Assembly (NCBI GenBank): GCA_904066235.2
Contig: CAJFCV020000005.1
Span: 6,629,501-6,693,500 of the forward strand
Reading direction: 5' to 3'
DNA from: Bursaphelenchus xylophilus
Lineage: Eukaryota; Nematoda; Chromadorea; Rhabditida; Aphelenchoididae
DNA length: 64,000 bases
Shown in pieces: positions 46,539 through 56,333 of the stretch (positions within the stretch are counted from its first letter, which is position 1; the number at the start of each line of letters is the position of its first letter). Made by a program: the position numbers and the translations under genes. Under the pieces are notes generated by a model, which made no database searches, had not been told where the DNA came from, and saw only the letters and a program-made list of their open reading frames with translations.

Positions 46539-47686
46539 CGACATTTCATTACTAAATATATTTATTATTGTTGGAAATAGGTGTATAAATATCGAATGAA
46601 TAATGTGATATGACGGGAGTCTAATAATTTTGCTTATTTTGTGTCTGCACACCTCTTCCGATGTCTTTTGAAACCGCTGATTCAATTTTTATATGAGTTG
46701 CTGGAATGGAATTAGCCTATTCCAAGATGTTATTGGTCTGGAATGGGGACTGTCATTCCTTCGAATATTATGAAATCAACCTCTGACGTCACTGACCTCC
46801 CTCCGGAATCAGATTTCGATGAAATAGCGCCAAAGTTTTCGGAATTCAGCAATCCTTTTAGTGATGATTCAGAGGTAAAATCAGATAAACATAACTCTAT
46901 CGCTGACTCATCTCTCGAGGCCAGAAAAACAAAATCAGCATAATCCCTGTCTGTTGCGGAGAAAGACCAAAGAATCCCCGAGATCAGCATTACTGTTTAT
47001 TTGCTTTTCTAAATTTTTTATGGCTTGGATTAAACCCGATTTATCTGCGTGGCTTACAATAGAAACAGGCGTGCTCTTTGAAAGCGCATTACACGACCAA
47101 AGTTTTAAGGACCCTATCTCTAAGTCACAAAAACATGGAGTTGGTTTTTTAGGGATGGGCCGAATGCTGATGTCATCGATCTCTGAAGGTCGATCTACAT
47201 AAAAATGAAAAGTAATGCGTCAGGCATGATGAGAATATGAAAGAACACGTCAGAGGTTTGCAGCTCGTGAGCCGAGTGTCAACATTATCTGATGTGAGAC
47301 GATAACGAGGTTCCTGGCACCAGAAAAACGACGTTTCTTCCAACAATGACCTAGGAAGGCATGATCAAGATCGCCGAGGCCGTGTTTACAAATTTCTGCG
47401 GCCCTTGCTGCCGCTGAATCAATCTCCGCGCCCTCCAGCGGGTCACCGAGTATTATTCATCGCGCCATTGTCTGTTTCCCGGACTCATTAGAGCATCGGA
47501 TGAATGCCCGCCGGAATGAGGGCTAATGTCCGGCGTGGAAGTAAAAAACGCCTCCGGATCGGTTTTCGCGGAGGGATCGTTCCTCTTTTCCTCGCCCATT
47601 AATTGGCGCCTATGAAATAAAAAAAATACCAAAAAATGGAACACCCCCCCCTGCCCCTCGCCGAAGGGCGGAGTCTCAATGAGCCC
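46539..47686. other. intergenic region upstream of metallothionein
   Basis: 1.15 kb. A possible small + frame is listed separately at 46743-46943. The part 47270-47320 holds GATA-type words on both strands (TTATCTGATG and ACGATAACG), which could matter for gut expression of the metallothionein-like gene. The rest is unassigned. Confidence 0.5.
46743..46943 (+). CDS. possible small acidic protein with an NPF motif (weak)
   Basis: An ATG-to-TAA frame of 66 codons gives an acidic, Ser/Asp-rich peptide with EFSNPFSDDSE, a motif type bound by EH domains in endocytic proteins. A consensus-like donor (GAG|GTAAAA) lies in it near 46875, so it may be a first exon. No downstream exon was found and the opposite strand is also open over part of it. 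Confidence 0.25.
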   Translation: MGTVIPSNIMKSTSDVTDLPPESDFDEIAPKFSEFSNPFSDDSEVKSDKHNSIADSSLEARKTKSA

Positions 47687-47694
47687 TATAAAAG
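47687..47694 (+). promoter_or_regulatory. TATA box of the metallothionein-like gene
   Basis: TATAAAAG lies 63 bp upstream of the ATG at 47750. A start site about 30 bp downstream would give a short untranslated leader, as in highly inducible, non-trans-spliced nematode genes. Confidence 0.65.
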
Positions 47695-47749
47695 AGGGAC
47701 GCCACAACCGACGACCTCAGTTTCGAATTCCGATCTTCTAACAACCATC

Positions 47750-48186
47750 ATGCCTTGCTGTAAGTTTTTATTCCAATTCTCCGTTCTCAGAAATTCTGAT
47801 TCCGATTCTTTTGAGGAGAAAGAGGAATTTCTGAGAATTTGCTCTTGAGGATTTTTATGACTAACATAATACGGTAATCGAAAAATGAGTTGAAAGAAAA
47901 TTTTTAAAAAGGATAAAAAAAAAGATTTGCATGATTTTTTTTTTCATTTTTATACCGTGTTGTATATTTGTATTGTATATAAGACAATTTTATGTTCTTT
48001 TTTGAAACCTTAATCATGATCCTGCTTTCAGACTCTGATCAGGAACCCGCCCCAGCAGCTCCCCAGAAGGAGTGTTGCGCCGAGAAGGAGTGCTGCAAGC
48101 ACGAAGGCGAAGAGGAGTGCAAGTGTACTGACTGCAAGTGTTGTAGTGGAGAAGAAGCCGAGGCTCCCAAAGAGGAATCTGCATAA
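47750..48186 (+). CDS. metallothionein-like cysteine-rich protein
   Basis: Metallothioneins bind zinc, copper and cadmium through Cys thiolates in the cytosol. Exons: 47750-47759 and 48032-48186; 165 nt, 54 residues. Ten Cys occur as CC, CxC and CxxC-like groups: KECC, KECCKHEG, EECKCTDCKCC. The rest is Glu/Lys/Ala-rich, without aromatic residues apart from one Tyr at the splice junction. C. elegans MTL-1/2 have about 18-19 Cys in 63-75 residues, so this protein has roughly half the metal capacity and an acidic tail (SGEEAEAPKEESA). The first coding exon is only 10 nt, like the early intron of C. elegans mtl genes. TATA upstream, AATAAA near 48228. Confidence 0.75.
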
Positions 48187-48312
48187 ATTAATTTGAATTT
48201 TATCAACGTCGTTCTGTCATATTGGCCAATAAATAAGACCAGCGTTACTGCAGACTTTGGATTTTTTTTGAAGGGATGTAATTCTGGGTTTAAAAATCGA
48301 ACTTGTCAAAAC

Positions 48313-48660
48313 TAGGGTTGGTTGTTTGACAGACCTTTCTACCTGACGTCAAATTGCCGTCATTTTGGCTAAATTTAAAATTCTGATATACAAAGCTTTC
48401 AAAGGCGAGTTTGAGATAGACTATGATTATTCCCGTTAATATTAGTCGTAACTGTTTTTACTGCTTATTTCATCCGTCGCCTTGACTATTATAGAAGGGA
48501 CAGTTTAGTTCCTAAAAAATGTAAATTACTACGATTTTTTTGTAAAATTCTACAAAAAGTTTTTAATAAGTACACTTTGGCAGTAAAAATAACAGAACAA
48601 ATTGACATAACGAAAATAACGGAATGAAATTTGAAATTATTTTCGTTTCCAAAACCCGGT
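48313..48660. mobile_element. TIR element (family A, copy 2), diverged
   Basis: The segment begins TAGGGTTGG and shares ordered blocks with 30164-30467 (CGTCAAATTGCCGT, CATTTTGG, CGTTAATATTAGT, TACGATTTTT, then GACATAACGAAAAT against GACAAGACGAAAAT). The right end (AAAACCCGG) is a degraded inverse of the left. It lies between the metallothionein-like and membrane-protein genes, just before the start of the latter. Confidence 0.6.
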
Positions 48661-48697
48661 TTACTTGGTCGACTTTTAGCCTTGGTCTTGGCCATCT

Positions 48698-49230
48698 ATG
48701 AAACCGTATAAATTCCTGCATTCCGCGGCAGAAGACTGTGGATTCGGTCAGACATTTGATCCAGAAGTTGTGAGTCCCGCTGAGATCTTCTTTCATCCTT
48801 GCGAATCCTCAAATGCGGGCCTTTTGTAGTTTTTTTGTAGGAGGAATGTCAAATCGATCGTATTCTGTTGGTCTGCCTGGTTGTGGCTGCTGTTCTTCTC
48901 CTTGTCATCTTACCCGCAGCTGTTGCCCTGGCCGTATATTGTGTGACAGTAGTGTACAAACCAAGACGGGAGGAAAAGAAGTCCAGAAAACGGGTATCTG
49001 ATATAGTTACCAGTAATCATAAACCGAGATCCATCTATTCGCGGAGAAAACAAGAGATTAATAGGGTATAGATAAGAATAACCATGGATAATATAATTTT
49101 ACAGTACTTGAAAGATCACGAGCAAAAGACGAACAGACAGGAAAAGGCAAAGAAGATGCCAGTCCGCCAGTGCACGTTCGTTCGTGCCAGCTCCAAATCA
49201 TCAAATGATAGTGACTTACAGGACATGTAG
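48698..49230 (+). CDS. short single-pass membrane protein, unknown
   Basis: Exons: 48698-48769, 48841-49065, 49105-49230; 423 nt, 140 residues. The N-terminal 30 residues are acidic (AAEDCGFGQTFDPEVEECQI), followed by one strong membrane segment (LLVCLVVAAVLLLVILPAAVALAV) and a Lys/Arg-rich tail (YKPRREEKKSRKRV) of about 85 residues. By the positive-inside rule the C-terminus is cytoplasmic. I do not recognise the family. An alternative longer intron from 48994 would remove 24 residues. SAP18 starts 282 bp downstream on the same strand, so a shared operon is possible. AATAAA lies near 49254. Confidence 0.65.
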
Positions 49231-49512
49231 CAACATGTATTATAAACCAGAAAAATAAAGCGGTTCGATATAATTGAAGGTACTTTTATTTGAATGCATT
49301 TTAGCGAATTTTAGGAAGACGTTTACTGATCGTGAGGTCTAATGAGCTCACAGATTCGTGAGCTTTTATCATCTGTGAATTAAATTTGGCGCGAAAAAGC
49401 AGAACTCGCGTTTCGTGGCATTCCGCATCGCTAATTTGTTTTTCGCAGATTTTTAGTGGAGGCAGAGAAACATTGTTTTTCGGGTTAAAATAATATCCAT
49501 CGTTCTCTCGAC

Positions 49513-50140
49513 ATGGCGCATGTGATCTCCCAAGTTGCCGCTCCAGTTCCTCAGACCATCGACCGTGAAAAGGTAACGATACAACGGCTATTTCTTTTAT
49601 TGTTTAGGTTTGTCCTTTACTTCTGAGAATCTTTGTCAAGTCGAATGGTCACAATCATCCTGCAGAATTCAGTCGGGGCACCACCCCATCAAATGAGATT
49701 CAAATTTACACTTGGTAAGTTACCTCGACAAAATTTTATTGTAATAATAAAAATTACATTTATGAGATTTTAGGAAAGACTGCACGTTGAAGGAGTTAGT
49801 GACCCTGATCAAAGATGTAAACACGGATTCTCGGAAAAAGGGAACTGAATTCGACTTTAATATTGGTATGTTTCCTTGTTATGATTGATTTATGTTTTTA
49901 GTTTTCGCATCGCGAAGTTCGGGGAAATATCAAGCAAGATCGATCGGAGTTCTCCAAAACGGAAGTCGAGGAGTCGACGATGCCAAGACTCTTCAAGAAG
50001 CGGGCTTTGAGGTTGGCGATTTTATTGATGTGGCGATTTTCCCTCCCGTGGACCGAGCTGGCTACAGAAACGGTGGTGGAATTAATCGTAGGTCCTCCTT
50101 TGAGCGACCTCAACGTCGTTTCAAGTCGTTCAGAGACTAA
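49513..50140 (+). CDS. SAP18, Sin3-associated / ASAP complex subunit
   Basis: SAP18 has a ubiquitin-like fold and works in Sin3-HDAC repression and in the ASAP/PSAP splicing complexes with RNPS1. Exons: 49513-49572, 49608-49714, 49774-49865, 49902-50140; 498 nt, 165 residues. Family stretches: CPLLLRIFVKSNGHNHPAEF, SRGTTPSNEIQIYTWKDCTL, KELVTLIKDVNTDSRKKGTE, FDFNIVFAS, IGVLQNG and EAGFEVGDFIDVAIFPPVD. The human protein ends soon after this; here a basic tail (RRSSFERPQRRFKSF) of about 20 residues follows. BTBD9 starts 172 bp downstream at an acceptor. Confidence 0.93.
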
Positions 50141-50310
50141 AAAAACGCTTACTGATGACATCTCTTTTCAATTATTGTTCTTATTCCCTTGTTGTAATTT
50201 AATAAATAACTTCCTCGACATTTTATGGTGGAACTTACTGGTTATTAGCCGTGGAAATATTTGAAGTTTGTTGTCATGATTTAATTGGTTTACATCTGTT
50301 CTGCGGCTTT

Positions 50311-50312
50311 AG
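50311..50312 (+). promoter_or_regulatory. probable trans-splice acceptor before the BTBD9 start
   Basis: TCTGCGGCTTTAG ends directly at the ATG at 50313. SAP18 ends at 50140 and AATAAA lies near 50199, about 110 bp before the acceptor. This is the usual geometry of an operon junction. Confidence 0.6.
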
Positions 50313-52406
50313 ATGAGTGAGTATTCACCGTATCATTTGCTTCAAAGTCCGGGCGAGGTGGATCCGGAGAAGAGTAATATTTCCCTCGCTCACAATCTTA
50401 ATCAAGAATTCAATGACGTCCAGACATTGGTCACGCAGATCAAGGGCCTTTATTTATCACCTGACTGTTCTGATGTTACTTTAATTGTGGAAGAACGGAG
50501 ATTCCCAGCTCATAAAACAATATTGTCTTGTAGGAGCGAGTACTTCAGGTATGTGCATTAATGTATTTTTATTCTTTTTTTAGAGCCATGTTTTTTGGAG
50601 GTATGAAAGAAGGGAAGGACGCGGAAGTTGTTCTCCATGAAACATCCCCCGCTGCATTTGAAATTCTGCTTAATTACTTTTACAGTGGAAAGTTGAGGTT
50701 TAGTAATATGAAACTGCCCTTGTTTCTGGAGGTCTTTGCTCTGGTGCATCAATATGGAATTAAGAAATTGGAAGATTCTATGTGTGAATACCTAAAACAT
50801 TCTCTCCAAGTGAATAATGTCGCCATAATTTATTCAACAGCGTATCTCTTCGCTTTGGATAATTTGATGAATGATTGTCTCGAATTTATGGATAAGAATG
50901 CCGTAGATGTTATGAATACTGAGGTAATTTTATTTTAAAATCTTGGAGTTTTCATATTTTAGGCCTTTCTTCAACTCTCAGGACAAAGTCTTCTCCGAAT
51001 CCTTAGCCGGAATTCGTTTTGTGCTCCAGAACTTTTAATCTTTCAAAGCCTCACAAAATGGATATACAGTCATCCGGAGGAGGCAAATATGCACACTTGT
51101 TTGTTGAAACAAATCCGATTGACTCTTATCAAACTGGAAGATATCATGGAGAACGTAAGACCGACAAATCTGATGGAGCCGGAAAGAGTTTTGGACGCCA
51201 TTCATGATCAGATCACCAAAAGGACATCGGATTTGGGTTACAGGGGATTTAGAAGTAAGAAATTTATCTAAGGCGCTATAATTGTATGTGTGATACTTGG
51301 TTTAAAGTTGTTTTCAGAACCCAACACAAATGTAATATCACCATCTCTGGGCACAAAGGTCATCGAGGGGAGCAATGGAGATGGGATTCTGAAGCACAAA
51401 GATGATCAGAAATTGGATATTGAGAAGTGCACAAGTCATGAAGTGGGGGCGGATGGAGAATATATCACGGTTGAAGTAAGTATGCGGCCTATTACTTAAT
51501 TGATTCAGCTGGGCCGAGCTTATATTCTAAATTATATCGAACTGCATATGGTTGATCGAGATCAGAGGTTGTATTCGTATTACATTGAAGTGAGCATGGA
51601 TGGATCGGATTGGGTCCGAGTCATCAATTACAGTCAATATTATTGTCGAGGAAAACAGAAATTGTACTTTCCAGAGAGGGTTGTCAAGTAAGGTTTGACT
51701 TCGTAAAAAAATTTGATAAAAAATAGTTAATTTTTGTTTCGAAATATAAATTTAGGTATATCCGAATAATGTGTACCCGCTCCACGGTGCATCGGATGTT
51801 TTACATATCCGAAATGAAAGCAATGTATTGCCCCGAAGCTCCCGAAGTTCACAATGACGTCATCGTACCTGTACATAATGTGGCCACAATAGAAGAAAAC
51901 GCCCATGTAATTGAAGGGGTCTCCAGGAGTAGGAATGCACTTTTAAATGGAATCACGGACAATTATGACTGGGATAATGGATACACATGTCATCAATTGG
52001 GTAGTGGGTTCATTACTGTACAACTGCCACAACCGTATATTATTGGATCCATCAGGTAGAGTAGCCGTTACCATTTATGAAAATAACCACCTGTAGGTTA
52101 CTTTTATGGGATTGTGATGATCGAAGGTATTGGTTCACAATAGAAGTGTCCCATGATAATGAGCAGTTCATGAAGGTAATCGATGGCCAGAGTTTGAGGA
52201 GTTGGCAAACTTTCTACTTCAAGCCTTTGCCAGTGGTTTTTATAAAGATCACCGGCCTCAGAAACACGGCCAATGAGGTCTTCCATCTTGTACATATTGA
52301 ATGCCCGGCTGATCCAGATAACGCACATCAATCTGAGAATGTGGCCATCAGCGACGTCAACACCTATCCCGTTATTTATACACATCCCGATCTGCAAAAC
52401 AATTGA
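50313..52406 (+). CDS. hpo-9: BTBD9 (BTB-BACK-F5/8C) protein
   Basis: BTBD9 is a Cullin-3 adaptor type protein; in flies and worms it affects dopamine and iron handling (human restless-legs locus). Exons: 50313-50548, 50584-50923, 50963-51254, 51318-51475, 51509-51687, 51756-52055, 52097-52406; 1815 nt, 604 residues, close to human BTBD9 (612). BTB: SDVTLIVEERRFPAHKTILS, YFRAMFFGGMKE, LLNYFYSGKL. BACK: LLRILSRNSFCAPELLIFQS, LTKWIYSHPEE. Two discoidin-like repeats follow, with ILNYIELHMVDRDQRLYSYY, IEVSMDGSDWVRV and IGSIRLLLWDCDDRRYWFTI, EVSHDNEQFMKVID. No domain is missing. C. elegans hpo-9 is the ortholog by architecture. Confidence 0.93.
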
Positions 52407-52569
52407 TTTGAACGCATGTTTATATGTACATAACTGAATTTTATCCAACAATATAATGACGTATAGAAGTCAAACAAAATTGAAAAAAACAACTAGATAA
52501 GTATGACCTGTAGACGACATGTCTAGTGTAATATGTATAGCAATTTAATACTCCTTCACTGGATATGCG

Positions 52570-54555
52570 TCATGATCCATCAGAGTCCTCCTCACTCTCG
52601 TATTCTTCCTCATTGCTCTCCAATTCGTCGTCAGGATCGTCATTGGGGACCGTGGGAGGCGGAAGGGCGGCCGAGATTTCATTCAAAGCATGCTCCTTCC
52701 TCCACATCTTCATATAAGTCGAGATCGCGTAATAAATAAACCGATATTGGGCCTCGGTTTGGACCATTGTAGCGCGTTGTTCACGGACCATGCGGACTGT
52801 TTTTGGAATGTCGACGGCACAATGCGGACCTATAAATATTCGTCATTACTGTCTATCTTCAGCATATATCATAACATAAAGTGGTTTCTTCCTACCTATC
52901 TGTTTAATTTTTGCGATAATGATATCGAGTACAATATAAGTTCCAGTCCTCCCAATGCCCGCGCTACAATGCACAAGCATGGGACCACAATCAGGAGGGC
53001 ATCTGGGAACGGCGACTCTGTTTATCTCATCCATGAAGGTCAAGACGGCATCTGAAGGACATCCATTATCTTCCCAGGCCAAGAATTGATAGTGGAATAT
53101 ATGCCGGACGGCCGTGGGGATACTCTCGCCTTTCTGGAGATAGGCCAACTCCAACTGTCTGATCACATATTCTCCTTTGCTCTCTTCTTTCGTCAACCTG
53201 ACTCTGAACTCATGGTTCTGCCCATATCGATGCTCCTCTCCCTTTTCTGGCCAATAAACCGAACATTTCAGTCTTCCTCTTTCGGTTTCCTTTGTTGTCA
53301 TTACAATTATCCTCACATTCTCTTGCCAAATCATGTGCCAAAAGTCACTGATCGTGTGCTGAAGACATCCTTGCGTGGAAATGTATCTTTTGCCGACTCC
53401 AGAGAACTCAGAATAACAAGGAACATTGCTCAGGACCTTCACCAAATTAGCATTGATATAATCGCTAAATTCGGAGCTCTCTGACTCGGAATCCAGAGGG
53501 CGCAATTTGATTCGAGTATGGTCGAATGGGACCACATTCCTGTACCTATTTTTCCTCACGTTCTCTGGTCGTCTTCCTTCTTTGCAACTCACATAAAGTG
53601 AGCAGCTTTTGTCGTGGTGTATCTTCTAAACAACGACTAAGCCAATAAAAACGTAACCCACATCAAATTCCTCGGCTATTCCATCTCGAGCATTCGGTTT
53701 CTTGGCAGTTCTGATTAAGGCTTCTATTCGATCATCGACTGATGCAGCTGTGAACTTGGTCGACAATAATGGCTAAAAAATAACCCATATAAAACAGCCG
53801 CAGCTGTAATCTTACTTGTTTTAACTTCACAACTGTTCCTGTATATTGAACCATTGGTGTCTTTTTGTAATTTTCGATCAATTCCGTTAGACTTCTGAAG
53901 TTATCTTTGGGCACAATTCGGAACTTGTTGTCCTAAAATTTATAAAAAACAAAGATTAAATTACTCACATCATGATATATCCTAACATGTAACGTGCTGT
54001 CATCATTCTTCACGCTGAGAGCATATTCTCCAGGAACACTTGTGCTCTCTCTGATCAAAAACGTCCCATTCGGCTCATCCGACAACAACTCCTCCGCTTC
54101 CAGACCGTTAATTGCAATGTGAAAGAACCTGTCTTGCCCGATATTCACCACCGACTCGGGAGCTGGAATCTTGACCGGCTTGGTGACCTCGATAAAGACT
54201 CCATCTTTCTCACACAACAGATTCGGCGTCTCCATCAGATGCTGGACTAATGCACACAAATTTATAAACTCTTGTCCAGTTGGAAGTCGATGAATACCTC
54301 CTTTGCCACTTAATTTGACATGAGTCACTCGATTCCCACGACTAAACAAAGATTAAAATATACTTCATAAGACATACTGAATGGATATGGTGTGGTCGAA
54401 TGGATTGGACTCGCTCGGTCGTATTAGAAACTCGCCTTTGGAACCGTAGAGAAACAACAATTCTCTGGCCCGGTCCCCGCTCACATTGTAATAGAAATCA
54501 GTCAATCTGCAGGCATTTCCTGAGCTGATTTATTACCTTACCTAAGTTCATCCAT
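52570..54555 (-). CDS. ptp-2: SHP-2-type tyrosine phosphatase (SH2-SH2-PTP)
   Basis: SHP-2 proteins act downstream of receptor tyrosine kinases in Ras-MAPK signalling. Exons 5' to 3': 54555-54542, 54506-54378, 54341-53969, 53932-53816, 53772-53662, 53625-52896, 52829-52570; 1734 nt, 577 residues. N-SH2: [42 protein letters not shown]2: [83 protein letters not shown] and the signature [10 protein letters not shown] with Cys near residue 468. The WPD loop reads WEDNGCPSD, keeping the catalytic Asp but not the Pro. The family Q-loop [13 protein letters not shown] is intact. The tail is acidic with one EEEYESEED tyrosine. Start context and phases agree throughout. Confidence 0.93.
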
Positions 54556-54841
54556 TTTTATACTCCAGAAGACATTTCGTTCGTTGAAACAGATTAATGA
54601 ACGATCGAAATGGGGTCTGCAAAGGGCGCGGCGCCGATAAAAAGTGTAAGTTGAACAAAAAATTTTGCAAGATTATTTGCAATAATTTTCCAAGCTGCGC
54701 CCTATATTGGGTGAATAGACTGAATCATTTTATACGATAAAATTGTGATTTTATTACTGTAAATTGGGAAACGTAAATGTTTTGGAAATAACATTCATAA
54801 GCATAATATTTACTCGTAAATGGGTTGTGTTTGTTTCAAAA

Positions 54842-55191
54842 ATGGGTTGTGCACATTCAGTGTCCTACCACAAATCTGAACAAGCCCTTTTCATCAAGGA
54901 TATGCCTGTCCACAAACTCTTGCCTCAATCCGCCGATGTTTTCGCTGATCTGGAGACTGATAACGATATGAAAGGACAGATTGCAGTTGATCATATTTTT
55001 GTGAACACCCGGTAAGGGAGTATAATATTTACGACGGCTCTTTCAGAGATGCTTATGGACAGCCCTCGGTGGATTTGGAATCTCAGAACATTGATTGGGC
55101 CAACCAATACAACATCGTCTTCTCCGATCGACCTTCTCCTTATGACTTCCCGGCCTTTGCTGATGAAAAATGTAAAAGTAAAAATATGTGA
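54842..55191 (+). CDS. small protein with a probable N-myristoylation/palmitoylation signal, unknown
   Basis: Exons: 54842-55011, 55047-55191; 315 nt, 104 residues. The start MGCAHSVSYHKSE fits N-myristoylation on Gly2 with palmitoylation on Cys3. The remainder is hydrophilic, with VHKLLPQSADVFADLETDND and IDWANQYNIVFSDRPSP; I recognise no domain. It starts 286 bp from the divergent SHP-2-type gene. The last few codons (KCKSKNM) could be replaced if the GTAAAA at about 55172 were a donor. Confidence 0.6.
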
Positions 55192-55441
55192 TATTGAGAT
55201 AACAAAAAAAAAACTATTCTAAAGCTGATCTCATTGTCATTTCTTTACTGGTGTATGACTACAACACAAATTAAATGATGTTAAGGGCAAAGATCTTTTC
55301 TTTGGTCCATTTCTCAAGAACCCAACAGTTTTTCTTTGTTGCAATTTGTTTCCAGATCGTTTGAAGCTAATATTCTCACGCAATAACCGCTTTTATTGGT
55401 CTGTCAAACCGGCTAAGCTTACGATCACGAATATTCCTCTG

Positions 55442-55450
55442 TATATATAA
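55442..55450 (+). promoter_or_regulatory. TATA box of the His-rich protein gene
   Basis: TATATATAA lies 40 bp upstream of the ATG at 55490, leaving room for only a very short leader (about 10-15 nt). Confidence 0.6.
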
Positions 55451-55489
55451 GTCATCATCCCTCTAGAGTCACATCCATTGTAATTCCCA

Positions 55490-55906
55490 ATGTCTCCTCG
55501 TATTATTCTCTTCTTATCCGCTATATGTGCAACTGCTTTGGCCTCCGGACTTTGGGGACATCGTGGTTGGGAGCCCTCAATCCATGACGGTGAACATCAC
55601 GGACATGGGTCGGAATGGCATCAGGATCATCATGGAGCTCACGGCTGGGACGGAGACAACAGCCACGATCATCAAGGGAAGCATGGCTTCAGCGAAGGGG
55701 ACGAATCCGACTGGGCTCGAGTAGACTATGGAGGACATAAGGCTCACAAATCTGGAGACGAATGGCATTCGGGATATCATCACGAGTCCGGCGATGATCA
55801 TGGACATGATTCCGGCTTTAACCATGGTGCCGAACGTGGGCATGGAGGCCATCAACACTGGGGGCATCATGACGATCATCATCATGGACATCATCCCTGG
55901 TGGTGA
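55490..55906 (+). CDS. secreted histidine/glycine-rich protein
   Basis: Single exon, 138 residues. The signal peptide is clear (MSPRIILFLSAICATALASG, cleavage near residue 19). The mature part of about 119 residues has some 30 His, mostly as HH, HxH and GHD groups (EHHGHGSEWHQDHHGAHGWD, ending HHDDHHHGHHPWW), with many Gly and Asp and few hydrophobic residues. This composition suggests a disordered, metal-binding (Zn, Cu or Ni) extracellular or cuticle protein; several invertebrate His-rich secreted proteins look similar without being homologous. No introns, TATA box close upstream. The opposite strand is also open for over 400 bp, a side effect of the CAT/CAC codons; I consider the + strand real because of the signal peptide and promoter. 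Confidence 0.75.
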   Translation: MSPRIILFLSAICATALASGLWGHRGWEPSIHDGEHHGHGSEWHQDHHGAHGWDGDNSHDHQGKHGFSEGDESDWARVDYGGHKAHKSGDEWHSGYHHESGDDHGHDSGFNHGAERGHGGHQHWGHHDDHHHGHHPWW

Positions 55907-56333
55907 AGCCATAGAAAGATGTTTCCGGACAACGTATAATCGCTGATTATGTATTGCTAGCGATCCCGATGTCCCATTCTTTGAGGGCTTATACATATGT
56001 AGGCTTATATCTGTTTTTGTGGGATCACCTGAACTCCCTCAAGAACCTTTGTTTTGTCTCACCATCAAATTTTGAAAACCCCTTAGGCAATATTTTCTTG
56101 ATGTGTAAAATAAATCTCACCATGAATCGAGATTTCTCGGTATCTTTAAAGTTCGGATGGATACATTTGTAGGCGGAGAAAGTTTTTTTTTGGATGCTAA
56201 TCTTCTGCGGGTAGGCGTTTTCGAATTTAAATTCTGTCAAACCATGTTATTAAAAGAACGGGCAGCGCTTTGATCAATTGAATTTGTGGGACTTAAGGGC
56301 GCGTTCCAATCGAATTCAGCAGCCAATTTAAGT
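55907..56333. other. intergenic spacer
   Basis: 427 bp between the His-rich gene and the glucuronyltransferase, on the same strand. No AATAAA directly after the stop at 55906; AATAAA lies near 56109. Nothing else recognised. Confidence 0.55.

Noticed and set aside
55577..55996. Minus-strand 139-codon frame opposite the His-rich gene
   Set aside because: It is a Met/Ile/Ser-rich mirror of CAT/CAC/GGA codons; the plus strand has the signal peptide and TATA box.
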